This document shows positions 25,701-38,400 of a stretch of DNA of 64,000 nucleotides, piece by piece. Under the pieces are notes generated by a model. It was not told the origin of the DNA. It worked only from the letters and a program-made list of their open reading frames with translations, and made no database searches. The position numbers and the translations under genes were made by a program. Origin of the DNA: Embiotoca jacksoni (Eukaryota > Chordata > Actinopteri > Embiotocidae); the NCBI GenBank assembly GCA_022577435.1, contig JAKOON010000002.1:8272001-8336000 (forward strand), read 5' to 3'. Position 1 is the first letter of the stretch; every line of letters starts with the position of its first letter.

Positions 25701-28700
25701 GATGCTTGAATCTCTGGGAAAAACACTTAGGGGTAAATTAGAGCGGAACATTAATATTTAAAAAAAATACTGAAGGCAGAAACAAGAAAAATGCACAATT
25801 CACTGCTAAAGGGGTGAAGTTTCACAACCCGATGAAAAAAATAAACTCGGTGAAAAATAGCCACAAACAGTGACTTTTCTCACACCTTTTCACAGAAGCA
25901 CAAACCACTTCCTCCTCATTTTTTAGCCCTAAATGTCCTGTTCACACATTTTATGAAGCAAATATGAGAAACAAAAACCACAGTTACTCTTCCATCATGC
26001 ATCTGCACTCCACTTTTAACACTAACGTATGTGATTGAGACGGTGGAGCTTCTTTTATAGACCATTTGTTCTCCAGAAAAGAGATCTGAGCTGGAGCCTC
26101 TGAGTGAGCCAGTGAGAGGGGTGGTGAAGGCACCATCTGTGGAGGCCCCACCCTCAGTGGGGGCCTTCCCAGTGTTCAGACTACCTGCTGGAAGCCCAGA
26201 GGTGGAGCTCAGCCTGACAGCCTGGGCTCAGCTCGGCTCCCCGGAGCAGCTGCCCCGGCTCTCTCCCAGGGCCTGTCCTGCTCCAGGAGTACCACCAGGA
26301 ATTGTAATCCGTCCCAGTCCCAACATCCGGAGCAGTCCCATTTACAATCCACTCCCCACCTGCTCCGGCAGAGCACAAGAGGACCCGCTGCAGCTGAATG
26401 CAAGACAATGCTGCGCAGTGTATTATCAACTGACTACTTTAACTTCATTTTCATTTTCAGAGGCTTTGTTTAGAGCAAAATGATAAACATAGACAAGGCA
26501 ATTACCTCCAAAATTTATGTGAATTATGTTTATGCTAAATAGACAGTGACATGTTCTCGTGGAAACAGAAGGTTTCTAGAAATTCAGAAAATGTGTCTTT
26601 GCTGATGCATGCAAGTGTGTCTCAGTTCTTGTATCAGTGAAAAAAAAAAAAAAGCCTGTTTCTTAGCTCTGGTGCATTGAGTCATTTCTGCCCGAGTGAT
26701 TTCAGTTTTTTTTTTATCAGTTTGCATAGAGGATATGAAAAAAAAAAAAAGCTTCTTTTTTTTTTTCTCGCAATTTCTGAACTTAATTTCATTCCACCTC
26801 CATTTGCTTGGAACGGGCGCAGACAGAGATAAGAGACCAATGATGAGGAAACATGTTCAACACAAGCCCCAGGAGCCCCCACTCTGAACATCATAAGAGA
26901 CTTTTACAGGCTCTACTCTCCCCTGTCAGCGCATTTATCTCCAAATGGATTGTGGGTATCTAACAAACGATCAACACAATAACAAGCCCAGAGCAGAGGA
27001 CCATGCCTTCGGTATGTCCCTTTAAGCCTGAAAACAGCAGTTTATTCTGCCTTTTTCTCCGCTTTGGGAAAGTTACAGAGATGACCTCTGAGTAGTGCAC
27101 CCTCTGCTCAGTCCACACACAGAAGAAATATGTAGCAGGATATTGTCTTTGGAGATGACAGAGCTCAAAAGGTTTTTGTTTTTGTCTGTTGATTATCAAA
27201 ATTGTTGGAGTTTTTTTTACTCTTTCTTTGTGCACAAATAACCATTTTCCAGTATGTAATTTATATTTGACTAACCTGTGTCTAGGTTGTTGGAGGGCTT
27301 CAGGGCAGCAGCCGCCAGTCTGGCCATCATGGGTGATATCAGACCCTTGCTTGCAGAAATCTTCTCCATAATGGAGGAGGTGGCAAAGGAGGTCGGGGTA
27401 GACGCCATGGCCCCTTCTGCCCCCATTGTGGAGCAGCCTTGGGTCAGTGTGTCGGTGGGCATGGAGTGGGCCCCGGAAGATACAGCTGAAATCAGGCTGG
27501 CGGCTGGTGGAGGTGGTTGGAGGGGCAGCCTGGGCATGAGGGGGAAGAATGGGTTGGAGGTGGCCAGGGCGCTGTTGGACAAGGCAAGGGCCACCGGCAT
27601 GTTGCTGGGCAGAGCCTGAGACAGCAGGCTGGACATACGCTGGCCCACACTGGCCATGGAGGGGGTGGACTTGAGGGTGTGGCCTGACTGAGAGGAGGAG
27701 GAGACAGCAGTGATGGTCGTGGCCAACAGGTGCGGTACAGTGCTGGATTGCTGGGTCGTCGGCGAGGCACTCAGGCTGGAGTTCTTGCTGCTGATGGTCG
27801 AGAAGTCCATCAGGTCATCGTTGCTCGACTCCTCTGGCTCATCCTTCGGCACCAGGTAGGCGGAGGGGAGGCCCATGACGCCGGAGGAGCGAATGTGCCG
27901 ACGCTCGTGTTTACGCTTGTGGGAGGTCATCTGGCTGGTGGAGGTAAAGGTGAAGCCACAGCCCGAGCGGATACAGTGGAAGTGGTTGGTAGCTTTGCTG
28001 TACACGCAGCCCTCATACTTGCATTCCTCATACTTATAGAACTTCTTGAAGCCGTCTTTGGCGTAGGCATCATCCTTGATGTGGTAGCTCTTGTGCTTCT
28101 CAATGTCACACTTGTTCTTGAAGGTGAATGTGCAGCCTGGGCGCCTAAAAAAAAGAAAAAGATAATTAAGAAAAAAATATGATTAGGTAGGATGCACTGT
28201 TACCCCTCCGTACCTCAGTACAGATGGGAGTCATGGAGACAGTGTACATGATTCAAATTCTTCACAATGGAGGAATGATAAGTGGGGCGGTTCAGTGACA
28301 CAGCAGCAGCTCATTGACACGTCACCACCTGCAACCTCTGCCGAGAGCGCCACATTCCTGGGAGGTAGTTTGATGAATCAACCAAGGGATTCTCTGTAGT
28401 TATCGTAAATGTTTCTGTGATGCAGGCTCTTACATTTTTCAACTTTATGTACTTTAAAAAGGTTTTTTTTTTTTTTTTTTTTAAACTGATTTACTTTGAT
28501 TTATTCTACTCTCCCGTCGAACTCGGACTCTTTAATGTTAAGAAATACGATTTAGTCATGATTTAACTTCTGGTGGTTATAAAGTGTGTACTGCATTTTA
28601 TTTTTATTTTATTTGTTTTAAATAAGGAACATAGTTATGTTATTTTTTTAGTGCTTCTAAAGTGCCTGCAGCCAGGTGTCGATTCATATGTAAGCCAAAA

Positions 28701-31700
28701 CACATTATAGTAAAAAAATATTTAAAGTTGGTTTAAAAAGAATACATTTTAATCCATTTATGCGTAATGTGGAACTTATCTATGTGGAAAATATATTCGG
28801 TGTGTTCACCTGCAGTGGAAGTGTGTCGTCTTCTGCCCATAGAACTGACACCCGACTGTACCGCAGTCCTCAGTGGCACGAAATCTCTGGAAGCCGTCGT
28901 TGATCAGCTGGGCGTTCTTTTTGTGGAAGTTTTCATGGGTCATGACATCCGAGGTGCTGGTGTACACCTTGCTGCACCCCACCTGCAGAGCAGACACAAA
29001 GCATAGGAATCGAAAACAAGACTTGGCCCGCAGCAAGCATCTGAGTTTCAGTTTGCAAGAATAGTTTGAAAAAAACAACTTCTAAAATGCTGATGTGATG
29101 TACTGTACAAGCTACAGAGAAGAGAGCTTATTGTGGTTAGGAAAATGCTAGTGGCCTAGAAATCAGTAGAGGAAAGTTGTTTCCTCACATTCACAATTTA
29201 ATGTGTGTTAATGCGCACCAGAGTTTCACGTGAATTGGAAACAATCTTACCATTGTGACCATAAAAAAAAGAAGTGACTGAAAGAGGCAGTGGTCACAGA
29301 GGGCTGACGAAACTACAGTTTCTTCCTGGCAAAGCAGCCTTTTAGAAAATGAAATTCATATTTGGAGTGTGAGTCGCCACAAACTTACTGTAACTCTGAG
29401 AACAGGAAAGAAGACAGGAGTAAGATGACTGTCTTTAGTTTAAATTGCTCTGGTACACAGGAGCCCGCAGAGCCAACAAAGGAGGGAAAAAAATTGTAAT
29501 GTTTGAATTAAAAGCAGCAATTGTATATCATCCCTGGCACTTTTCACCCGCACAAACCGGGCAACTTCTCCATATTGAGTCAAACAATGAAAAAAATGCC
29601 ACGGTGTTTTTTTTTCCTCCCAAATCAAGAGAGCCGATGCCAACATCTGCAGGTTCTCAGAGACTGTTAAAACAAGGGTTGAAACGTCCTAATAACAATT
29701 ACACCGTGAGAGAGGTTTAAAAAAGAATATATCTCAAGCCATCCTCTGCTGCGCTGCTGCGCTGCTGCCCTGCCGGTGAGAAAGCTCTCGGCACAATGAC
29801 ACATTGAAAATAAGCAGATGTAAAAAAAATTAAACAAATCCAGAAGGGGGAATAATCTTCAACGGGCTGCTTGGTACTAAAAGATGAAAAATGTGCAGTT
29901 TATATAAACACCTAACAGAATTTTATCCATGCCAATTAAGGAGCGAGAGAGTGTAAAGAGGAGGGGGAAAGCAGAAGCAGCCTCACGTGTCTTCGCCCTT
30001 TTTAAATTTTCTTTTATTTACATGAGGACATGTTTTGTTAAACTGCTCTTAAGCGAAAGTTTGAATGGAAAACGTGTGGAACTGTGTGGTTCTTAAACAT
30101 CCTGAAATTGTGTTTGTCTTGAAAGTGGCCTGATTTTCTAGATCCGGATGAAATTTGTGTAATTTTTTTCTGCAGCTATTTTTTCACAAGCCTCGTTCTA
30201 ATTTAAGCAAAGTGATTTCATTGGTGCTAAAAAGTTATTTAAAGGAACCTAATGGACAGAATTAGGCTTTAGACTCTATATGGACAATCATGTATGTTGT
30301 GTGCCACTGGGATATAGATTGAATCATGAAGTGTGCATTTCAACTTCACGTTCTTTATCAGAATGAGTGAGCAGTGGGTTTTTTGCACTGTATGTAATGC
30401 TTAAGAACATGGAACCATATTTGCAGATGTTTCCGTGTGTGCGTGCATGCATCTCTACTGTACATGTTTGTGGGTTTATTGTGTGTGTGTGTTTGTGTGT
30501 AGGTGGAAGAGGAGCTGTGAGTCTGCAGTGTACCTGCATGCAGTGGTAATGGGTGCTTTTTCCATTGAGGTGGCAGCCATGGTAGTAGACGCTGCAGTCG
30601 TCCAGAGGGCTGAAGCGCATGAAGCCATGCTGCAGGGAGTTGTCCCTCTTCTTGTGCATGTTGTAGTGCCTGATTACATCCTGCTTACTGGTAAACCGCT
30701 GCAAAAAGGGGAGGGGGAAAATGTACGGCAACAGGTTGGTGTTTATTTAAACCAGTCACAGAATCAGCAACAAGTCACTTTATCTCTGTGGAAGCAGCAG
30801 CTGCAACATGCGGGAGCCAATTGGCAGTCGGGGAGGGATGTACACACTGCAATAGAGAGGGCCAGGATGTCTTTAAAGAGGACTCTTTCTGGGGTTATTG
30901 ATTTACTTTGCATATCTCAAAGTTTTTTTTCCTATCCAAATGCAGCACCAAAGGCTATGGGACTCTCTGGGCGCAGGAGAAGCTTCCACGTGGAACATAA
31001 AGTATGTTCCCTATACACCCCTTGTCTCTGTGTTGTATTATTCCCCTCCTACAAAATGTATTTTTCAAATTAAGATGAATCAATTGACATGCAAGATCAG
31101 AGTTCTGATGTTTTTGGCTCTGGAAAAATTCTGTTCCGTGCAGATGGTTTCTCAGACGTGCGCAGGGGAAAACAGAAGACAACAGAAACAAACAAACAAG
31201 TCAACCAAAAAACATTTTCCCTTTCAATTCGCTGAGATATGATTCCATTTTTAATTAAAGCATGAACGCTTGCTTTTGGTGCAGGTTTCGCTTGTAATGA
31301 TGAGTGAATATGCTAAGAGACCCGCCTTCTAAAATTACAAAATAAATAAATAAATAAAATCCCTCCCACAGGCGGGAGTCAGGAAGGGGAAACAGAAAAG
31401 TCACTCCATAGAGACCTGCAGCAACCAAATCTGCTGTAATTGGGTTTAAGCTGATGTTACAGAAACTGTAACAGGAGAAGCTTAAATCAATGAGACAGTT
31501 CTGTCTTCAATCCATATTTATTTCCAGTTGAGGGAAAAACATCAGAAAGAACTATTCTAAAAAGCAACTAATTGCTGTACAAAGTAGGGTAATTGCTTTG
31601 TGTCATGTGTTCCACTTGCGCACGATTAAAAAGCTGAGATCTCACACAGCTGTTCATTCCCTTCCCTTGGCCTGTTTCCCACTGTATATTTCTGAAACGT

Positions 31701-34124
31701 CTGACTCCTGGAGCACTTCATTACGATTTTTTTTATCACATTGACTAAAGCTTTAGATTTATCACTTTTTGAGTTTCTCTTTTTTTTCTCCAAAAAAATC
31801 CCAATCTCAGTTCATCATTTTGAGCTTTTTGGTGTGCGATGGTTGATAATGACCAGAAGACAAGTTGAACTGCGGTCATGGTACATTCGATCCATTAAGC
31901 TGTCCAAAATAGGCCATGGAGAGAGCTGACTGGGAAAAAGATCTAATTTTCAGTCGAGTGGTGATGAAGGTTGGGAGCCACTTGCTACATTTATTTTAGG
32001 ATTCCCACTAGTGTGGCAAGATGCACACTCTCCCTCATGTACAAGCCCATGAAAGGAGAATGTTAAGACTCAGCCAATTGCCCGCAGGCTGGCAGTGGGA
32101 TAATATTCCAGGAGTGTGTGTCATGTAACATTTCATGAGTTATCGCTTTGAAAGGGGCTGCTCATCACTGCCTGCCTATTTTTTTCAGTGTATTGACATC
32201 CCGAGAGCTGGCTTCCAAAGCATATCTGTGTTTCCACGCAACGCCAAAGCAACAGAGAAATGTGGACCTGACCGTGGAAATTGCCATGATAACCTGAACT
32301 AACGCTCTAAATAATGACATGAAATGATTTTCCTTTGTATTCCTCCAAGAATGTGTCTCATCAGACTGTGAAGTGGGATTCAAGCAGAAAATGAAAGCTT
32401 AGATCTGTAATGCTTTTCACCACATAAACAATATTTATCGAGCGGTAATCTCTCTTGATCAGGAGCAGGCAGGAGATTACAGCTGAAGATGGCTTAATTC
32501 AGAGAATTGGTAAGAAAGGCAGGAAAACACACAGCTCGAGCTGCGCATGGATTTTTTACATCTTCGACAAATCTACCCGTGTTTGTCTAACTCTGTCAGG
32601 CCATATGCTACGGCAAACACAAGGCCTGTGTGATGATCTGCTTTGTGTTTATTCTCCTTCCTGTGCCATACATGACGTCTCACGGGACCAGGCCAAGATT
32701 AATAACGTGAAAGTGGATTAAAAGTAGGCCCTTTACGGTGGCAGGCTCTTTAGAAAGAAAAAAGAACAAACAGAGAAAAACGAGCCATATTTCAAGCATA
32801 CTTACAATTAACCTTTCTAATAAAAGGCCAACTGTCAAACTGTGCCTGACGACGTCTGAAAACTGAACGGATGTAAATACCTGCTGCCTGTTCGGCAGAC
32901 CAAAGACCAACAAACTTTTCATGTGTAAACTTTGGCTGGGTGTGGCCACCAATGAAAAGAAGACACGTTATCCTATTTGTCTATCCTGGGATCATTACAT
33001 CCCCCCTCATCATGTCGTGATAAAAGAGATTATAAAATAAATCACTCTACCTTGTTGCGATCAACATGGAAATGGTTCACTAGCTGGTTTTAACCACTGA
33101 GGGTGGTTCTTGAAACTAAATTTCTTTTGTATTATTTTATGAACTGGGAATGTGTATTTGAGTGATGCTCAAGAAAAGTGATAAAATACTCACGCTCACC
33201 TGGTAGTTACACTCGGGGTCCATGCAGTGATAATGCTCTCTGTACTGATAGGCACAATGCACGTGTCCACAGTGTTGACTTCCAGAGAACCTGAAAACAA
33301 AGTTACAGGACACATTCCCACAGTTAACCACATTTTAACCGAGCAATGGATAAAAAGACTGTTTGAAAACCTGGGAATACGTCAGAGCTCATCGCACAAA
33401 GAACAATCATCGGGATAAAAAAAAGCTGAATAATGAAGCAGCTCAGAAAGATGTTAGAGTGATTCAAAAGTGATCAACAGCAAATCAAGAATGATTAGTG
33501 GGGAGATTATTTAAAATATCACGAACGGAACAAAACAGGTGAAGGAGTTTTCAAAGGCATTGTGCTCATCTCACCTTCAACGTAACGAAGCTCACACCTT
33601 CCAACTGACTTCTGCTTCCCACACTGTTGCAACAATTTACCCGTCTGTCACACCAATTTCAGCCAAATTATCTCCATTTATTTCCAAAGCAGCCGTAAGA
33701 GACACTTATTATACTGAAACCCTCTCCCCTCACACACATACACACACAGCCACTCAATCATCAGGATATCCACGACTACTTTATTTCTCATTGCTGTGAA
33801 AGTCCTTGTCAAATCATCGCGGAGTTCTTTCAGGTTAACCACAAATTTTGCTTGGTGAGGTAAATGGCCAGGTGTTATGAGATGCGGGAAAAGCTCTGTC
33901 TACTCTTCACCCCAAACCTTTTCACTGTCTGGATCCAGAAACCAGATATTAGTCTGGTGCTGGTTAAGAAAAAAAAAAAAGGCAGCGAATTGCTACAGTA
34001 CAGCCACTTTTATGATGGTGATTATAAGCCTGACGATGATGACTGTTAAAATCCTCCAATTACCAGTGAAAACACACAAATAAACATTTGCACTGCTGCT
34101 GCCAAGAACTCCATCTGCTAGTGC

Positions 34125-34172
<48 letters not shown>

Positions 34173-34327
34173 GAAAAGGGGGCTAAGTCATATTTTTTCC
34201 ATCTCTCTTTCTGTTTATTCCTTGTTCAGATTATCCCAGAGCTGCATTTACAGATCACTTTGCTGAGTTCATTAAGTTAATTGAACGGCACATCTACTAC
34301 TGTTTTTAAGTTGGCTGTGTGTTTTGT

Positions 34328-34408
<81 letters not shown>

Positions 34409-35302
34409 TGTGGAAAATAGTTATGGAGGTAGAGGGGCCTTTGGAAAAAGTCTGACGGCTCCTTTAGAAAGTTGAACCAGAAGTCGTGCACACACTAAAG
34501 CCAACATATGTCCCCACTATTAATGTTTCTATACCATTCTGTCACACACATGCACACTCACATTCACACTGATTAACACACAAAGCCCCCCCATCCCCCT
34601 GAGACTACGGCCCACCCCTCTGCTCATTGCCCAGCTGTATCACTTTGCCTCTGGACAATTCCCACTTGCCGCGTCAGGGGGCCTAATGGGCCTCTGCTAT
34701 TCAGCAGCAGATTAAATATTAATATCGCCACGATACAGAGATTGCAGCGCATCTCCAGTTACAATAGAGATACACAGATCAAAGTGCCGAGGCAATGGTG
34801 GGTGCATGAAAGCATTTAAAGAGTGAAAGCTGCAACTAAACACAACCAGGGAAGCTCTTTAAAACATCAAACTGTAGTGCGGTGAACAAATGAACAACTT
34901 TTTTTTTTCAGTTTTTGCTACGATTGGATACGAACACATTTACAAAGCCGGTTTTTAGTATTAGTGTGGACTCATTAGCCCTGGCTGTAAAGAGGACCCT
35001 CCCCCGCTTCTACCTCCCCTCCTGGTGCTACATTTGCCCTTTTTATGAGCCCTCCTTTTCCATTTTTTTTCCCTCCCTCCTCTTCTTTCCTTTCTCTTTT
35101 TTCTCAACCCCAACACGGAAATTGAAACTGTATCTGGGCTTATCTGCAACCTCCCCGTGCATCAACTGCCGAGATGTTTAGACAAATTTTATGCATTATG
35201 CAGCGCAAATATCAAAACAGTTCTTGGCAGTGCCAGCAGAAGCCTCATTAAAAATTCCTTAATTAAATCTTCTTGCAAAATGTAATCAGTCCAAGGAAGG
35301 GG

Positions 35303-35377
<75 letters not shown>

Positions 35378-35381
35378 AGAG

Positions 35382-35444
<63 letters not shown>

Positions 35445-38400
35445 CTGTCAGTGCCAAGGCTTTGATTTGTGCCCTTCATGTTATGGCTTGGAGAAGTAAT
35501 CATTAACGCCAAAGCCACTTTGGCTTTTCAAATGCTGTTTTTCTTTCTTTTTAAACGGAATAAACAAACAAGTGATAATCACCTTTTTAGTGTCGCCTCA
35601 AGATGAATCCAGAATGGGGGACATTGTTCTGTGTCCACTGAAACACAAGATACCTCCCCTCCCCTCCCCTCCATGCTTTTGTCTCTGTCGGTGTGAATGA
35701 CTGACTTTTAAGATCAATCACTTCGTCATGTGTTCGACAAAAAATGGGCAGAAGCCTGATCTCATATCCTCTCTGTCAGTCACAGCTAATAATACAAAGT
35801 TGCACAGAATTATGTTCTTCTTAATGTTTTAGTGCTGTACACAATGTGAGCATTTACTCATCCAGTTACAGTAGCTATCATCAAGCCATTTCTCTTTCAT
35901 TACGCCCCATCCTTCTCCTTCCACAGCACATAAATTTGAGTCTTTTCTTAATTAATTTAGTGCACACAGAACATTGCCATACCAGCCTCATTACATCACT
36001 GAATAAAATGCACCAGCAGTGGATAAAAAAAAAAGGTTTGTCTCTGTTTTGGGTGTATTTTTCCATTGGCGCAGCACATTGAAGGATTTGCATACCTGGC
36101 AATATATTTCTGGTAGAGGTTGATGTCGTCGCTGGGGGGTTTATCTGGTGGCAGACCATTCCTAATGCAACAGCAAACACAAAAGAGACAGGATTAATGG
36201 TGAGCTTGGGCTGCCTGTTGTTAATAAAAACAAACTGACACAATATTTACTTACAAGCCGCTCCCAAACTTTGGACTATCAATATACATTTTCCTGTGGC
36301 ACAACAGCGTTTTCATGTGCCGTATGAATCAAGGATGGAAGGCTCACACTTTGATGCATGGTCTCCCAACCAATGAAAGGCAAAATGCAGGAGCAAAAGG
36401 ACATTAATCTTTTATGGGGGTATTTTGGTGAGTGCTCATATGCAAAACTGGATAATGGGGATGTGGAGGAAAAGCTCTGAAAAGGTATTTTCTGATAAAC
36501 TCCAGAGGCCTGGACTCTGATGCTGATGTCAGGTTGTCTCCAATCAGTCTGGACTCAGTTCAAACAACAATGTAAGACAACTTTGCAGCTTTAAATCCAT
36601 ATAGATCAAGCTAATCGACTTTGCATCCGTTTCAACCTAATCAAAATAATTTCAAAGCGGGAAATCAAGAAGAATTTATCACATCACAGGGGCGTGTTGA
36701 GGAATGATGTTTGCTTTTTGTCGCCTGTACAGTGAGTCCCTTCATGATGCTGGCCTGAGAAATAACAGTCATAATACAGTATTGGTCCTGTTTGCTCCCT
36801 CTCAGCAAGTGGCATTTAGCTCCATGTAAGCAGCTCCACATGGGGGGGTGACCTGAGGTTAATCTGGCCCAGAGGGGAGGATGCACTGCCAGACATTCTC
36901 CCTAGTACCCCATCTCCTCCATGTATACAAGCACCAGACTGGGTCAGTTAGCCAAAACTGCAACACCAACCTGACAAAGGCCAAAGCCTGAGGGAGAGGT
37001 GCCTAAGGGCTCTTGAACAGTGTCTTTGATAGGTCTTGACTAACAGGAGACAAGGTCAAAACCAATCAAACAGACTCAGGGAGCTGTTTCCTACTGGTAG
37101 TGTGCACAACTGTAGGTTAGCTCCCCAAACCCCTCGTTTGGTTCCTTTAAAGTGCACTCATCAGGCAGTGTTGAGTCGGCCCTTGTGACTTGCCGGGAGG
37201 TTAGTCATGGCTCCAAAGTAATTAAAGGGAGAGTTGTTACACCCTAGCCAAACGAAAGAAGTCAGTCACTTTGCGATGACTGTGCTAAATCAGTCTCCGT
37301 GGAGTGCTACAGCGAGTAAACACTTCATGCACCTTCGCAACTCATCATGTCGTGGATCTATTGGGCGCTATGCGCTATTTCACACTACATTTCTGTTGGC
37401 TGCTGTGAAGGTAGCAATTACCTTTGCGTTAGGCTAACTGACTCACAGTAGCAGTTAAGTGTATGTGAGCTCCACATTAGGTCCATGGGGTCCAGCTGAG
37501 AGACCATCAGTGTGTAGAAGACAGACCTGCGAGCTTTCAATCCACCAGTAAACTTCAAATTTCACCGACAGGTATTATGACTTACAAGCAGATTTTTTTT
37601 TAAAGAACTATGTATCAATTTGCTGCAAATAAGTAATGCATTAGTCAAACAATATTTTCCATCAGAAAGCACCTCTAAACCTAGCAAAACAAATCTCAAT
37701 CACCGTACATTATTGAGAGGTTTGTCGTGGATTTTTGTTTTTTTTGGTGCTGATAGTGCCACCATGTTTCACTTTGTCGTGCAATTATATTTTTACAATC
37801 CTGCTGAACTTTTACAGTTCAAGGCTTAAAAACAAATCTAATAACATCCCCACTCCATCTACAAATAAAATGCTATTTGTACCAAGTTTAATGCATCTAA
37901 AAGATGTAGAACTTGGTGTGGTGACAAATTTAGTGACTTGCTTATGTTTTTGGACAATTCTCTGACAAAACTCTAAAAAGAAAACAGCACTATCTATCTG
38001 CATGTGTAATGTCATACAAATTAAAACATACTAAATTAAATCAAAAGCATTGTATACCTTTGGCAGAGGCTTTCTAGTGTTATAATATGATGTCTGAACG
38101 GACTTACTTAACAGAGGACACGGTGCCCGTGGTGATGGAGTCAGTCTTGGAAAAGCTGGACTTCAGGTAGTCAGAGGCATTGAAACTTATGTGTCCCGCC
38201 TGGTCCATTGTGAGCCCTGGGGCGATGCTGGCCCCAGCTGCGCTTACAGTGGGAACACCAGGAGCTCCGGTGTTCCCAGGTGCTGTAGCGAGGACATTGG
38301 GCATCAGTGACGCCTCAGGGTTTCCTGGCATTAGCTTCTGAATTGTTCGGATGTCATACTTCGAAGGGCGACCCACTTTGCCAGTCTTAAAGGCGATGGC

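Larger units (their letters stand above)
24104..27275 (-). other. casz1 intron (exon 7 to 8) holding a CCAAT cluster and a GC-rich open segment
   Basis: 3,172 bp. Besides the CCAAT cluster (24406-24544) and the GC-rich segment (26064-26400) described separately, it has a guanine quadruplex motif at 25184-25209 and an A-run/T-run inverted pair at 26738-26768. Confidence 0.8.
33291..36095 (-). other. casz1 intron (exon 3 to 4), microsatellite-rich
   Basis: 2,805 bp. It holds a (GA)n tract at 34126-34169 and three (GT)n tracts at 34325-34413, 35305-35374 and 35385-35445. 34670-34850 is non-repetitive with several AT-rich motifs. Confidence 0.85.

Noticed and set aside
27278..28182. Plus-strand frames of 113 and 150 codons
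   Set aside because: Antisense of casz1 exon 7, whose minus frame matches CASZ1.
35647..35672. CCCCT repeat as a minus-strand G-quadruplex
   Set aside because: Only three runs reach three guanines; the flanking runs have two.
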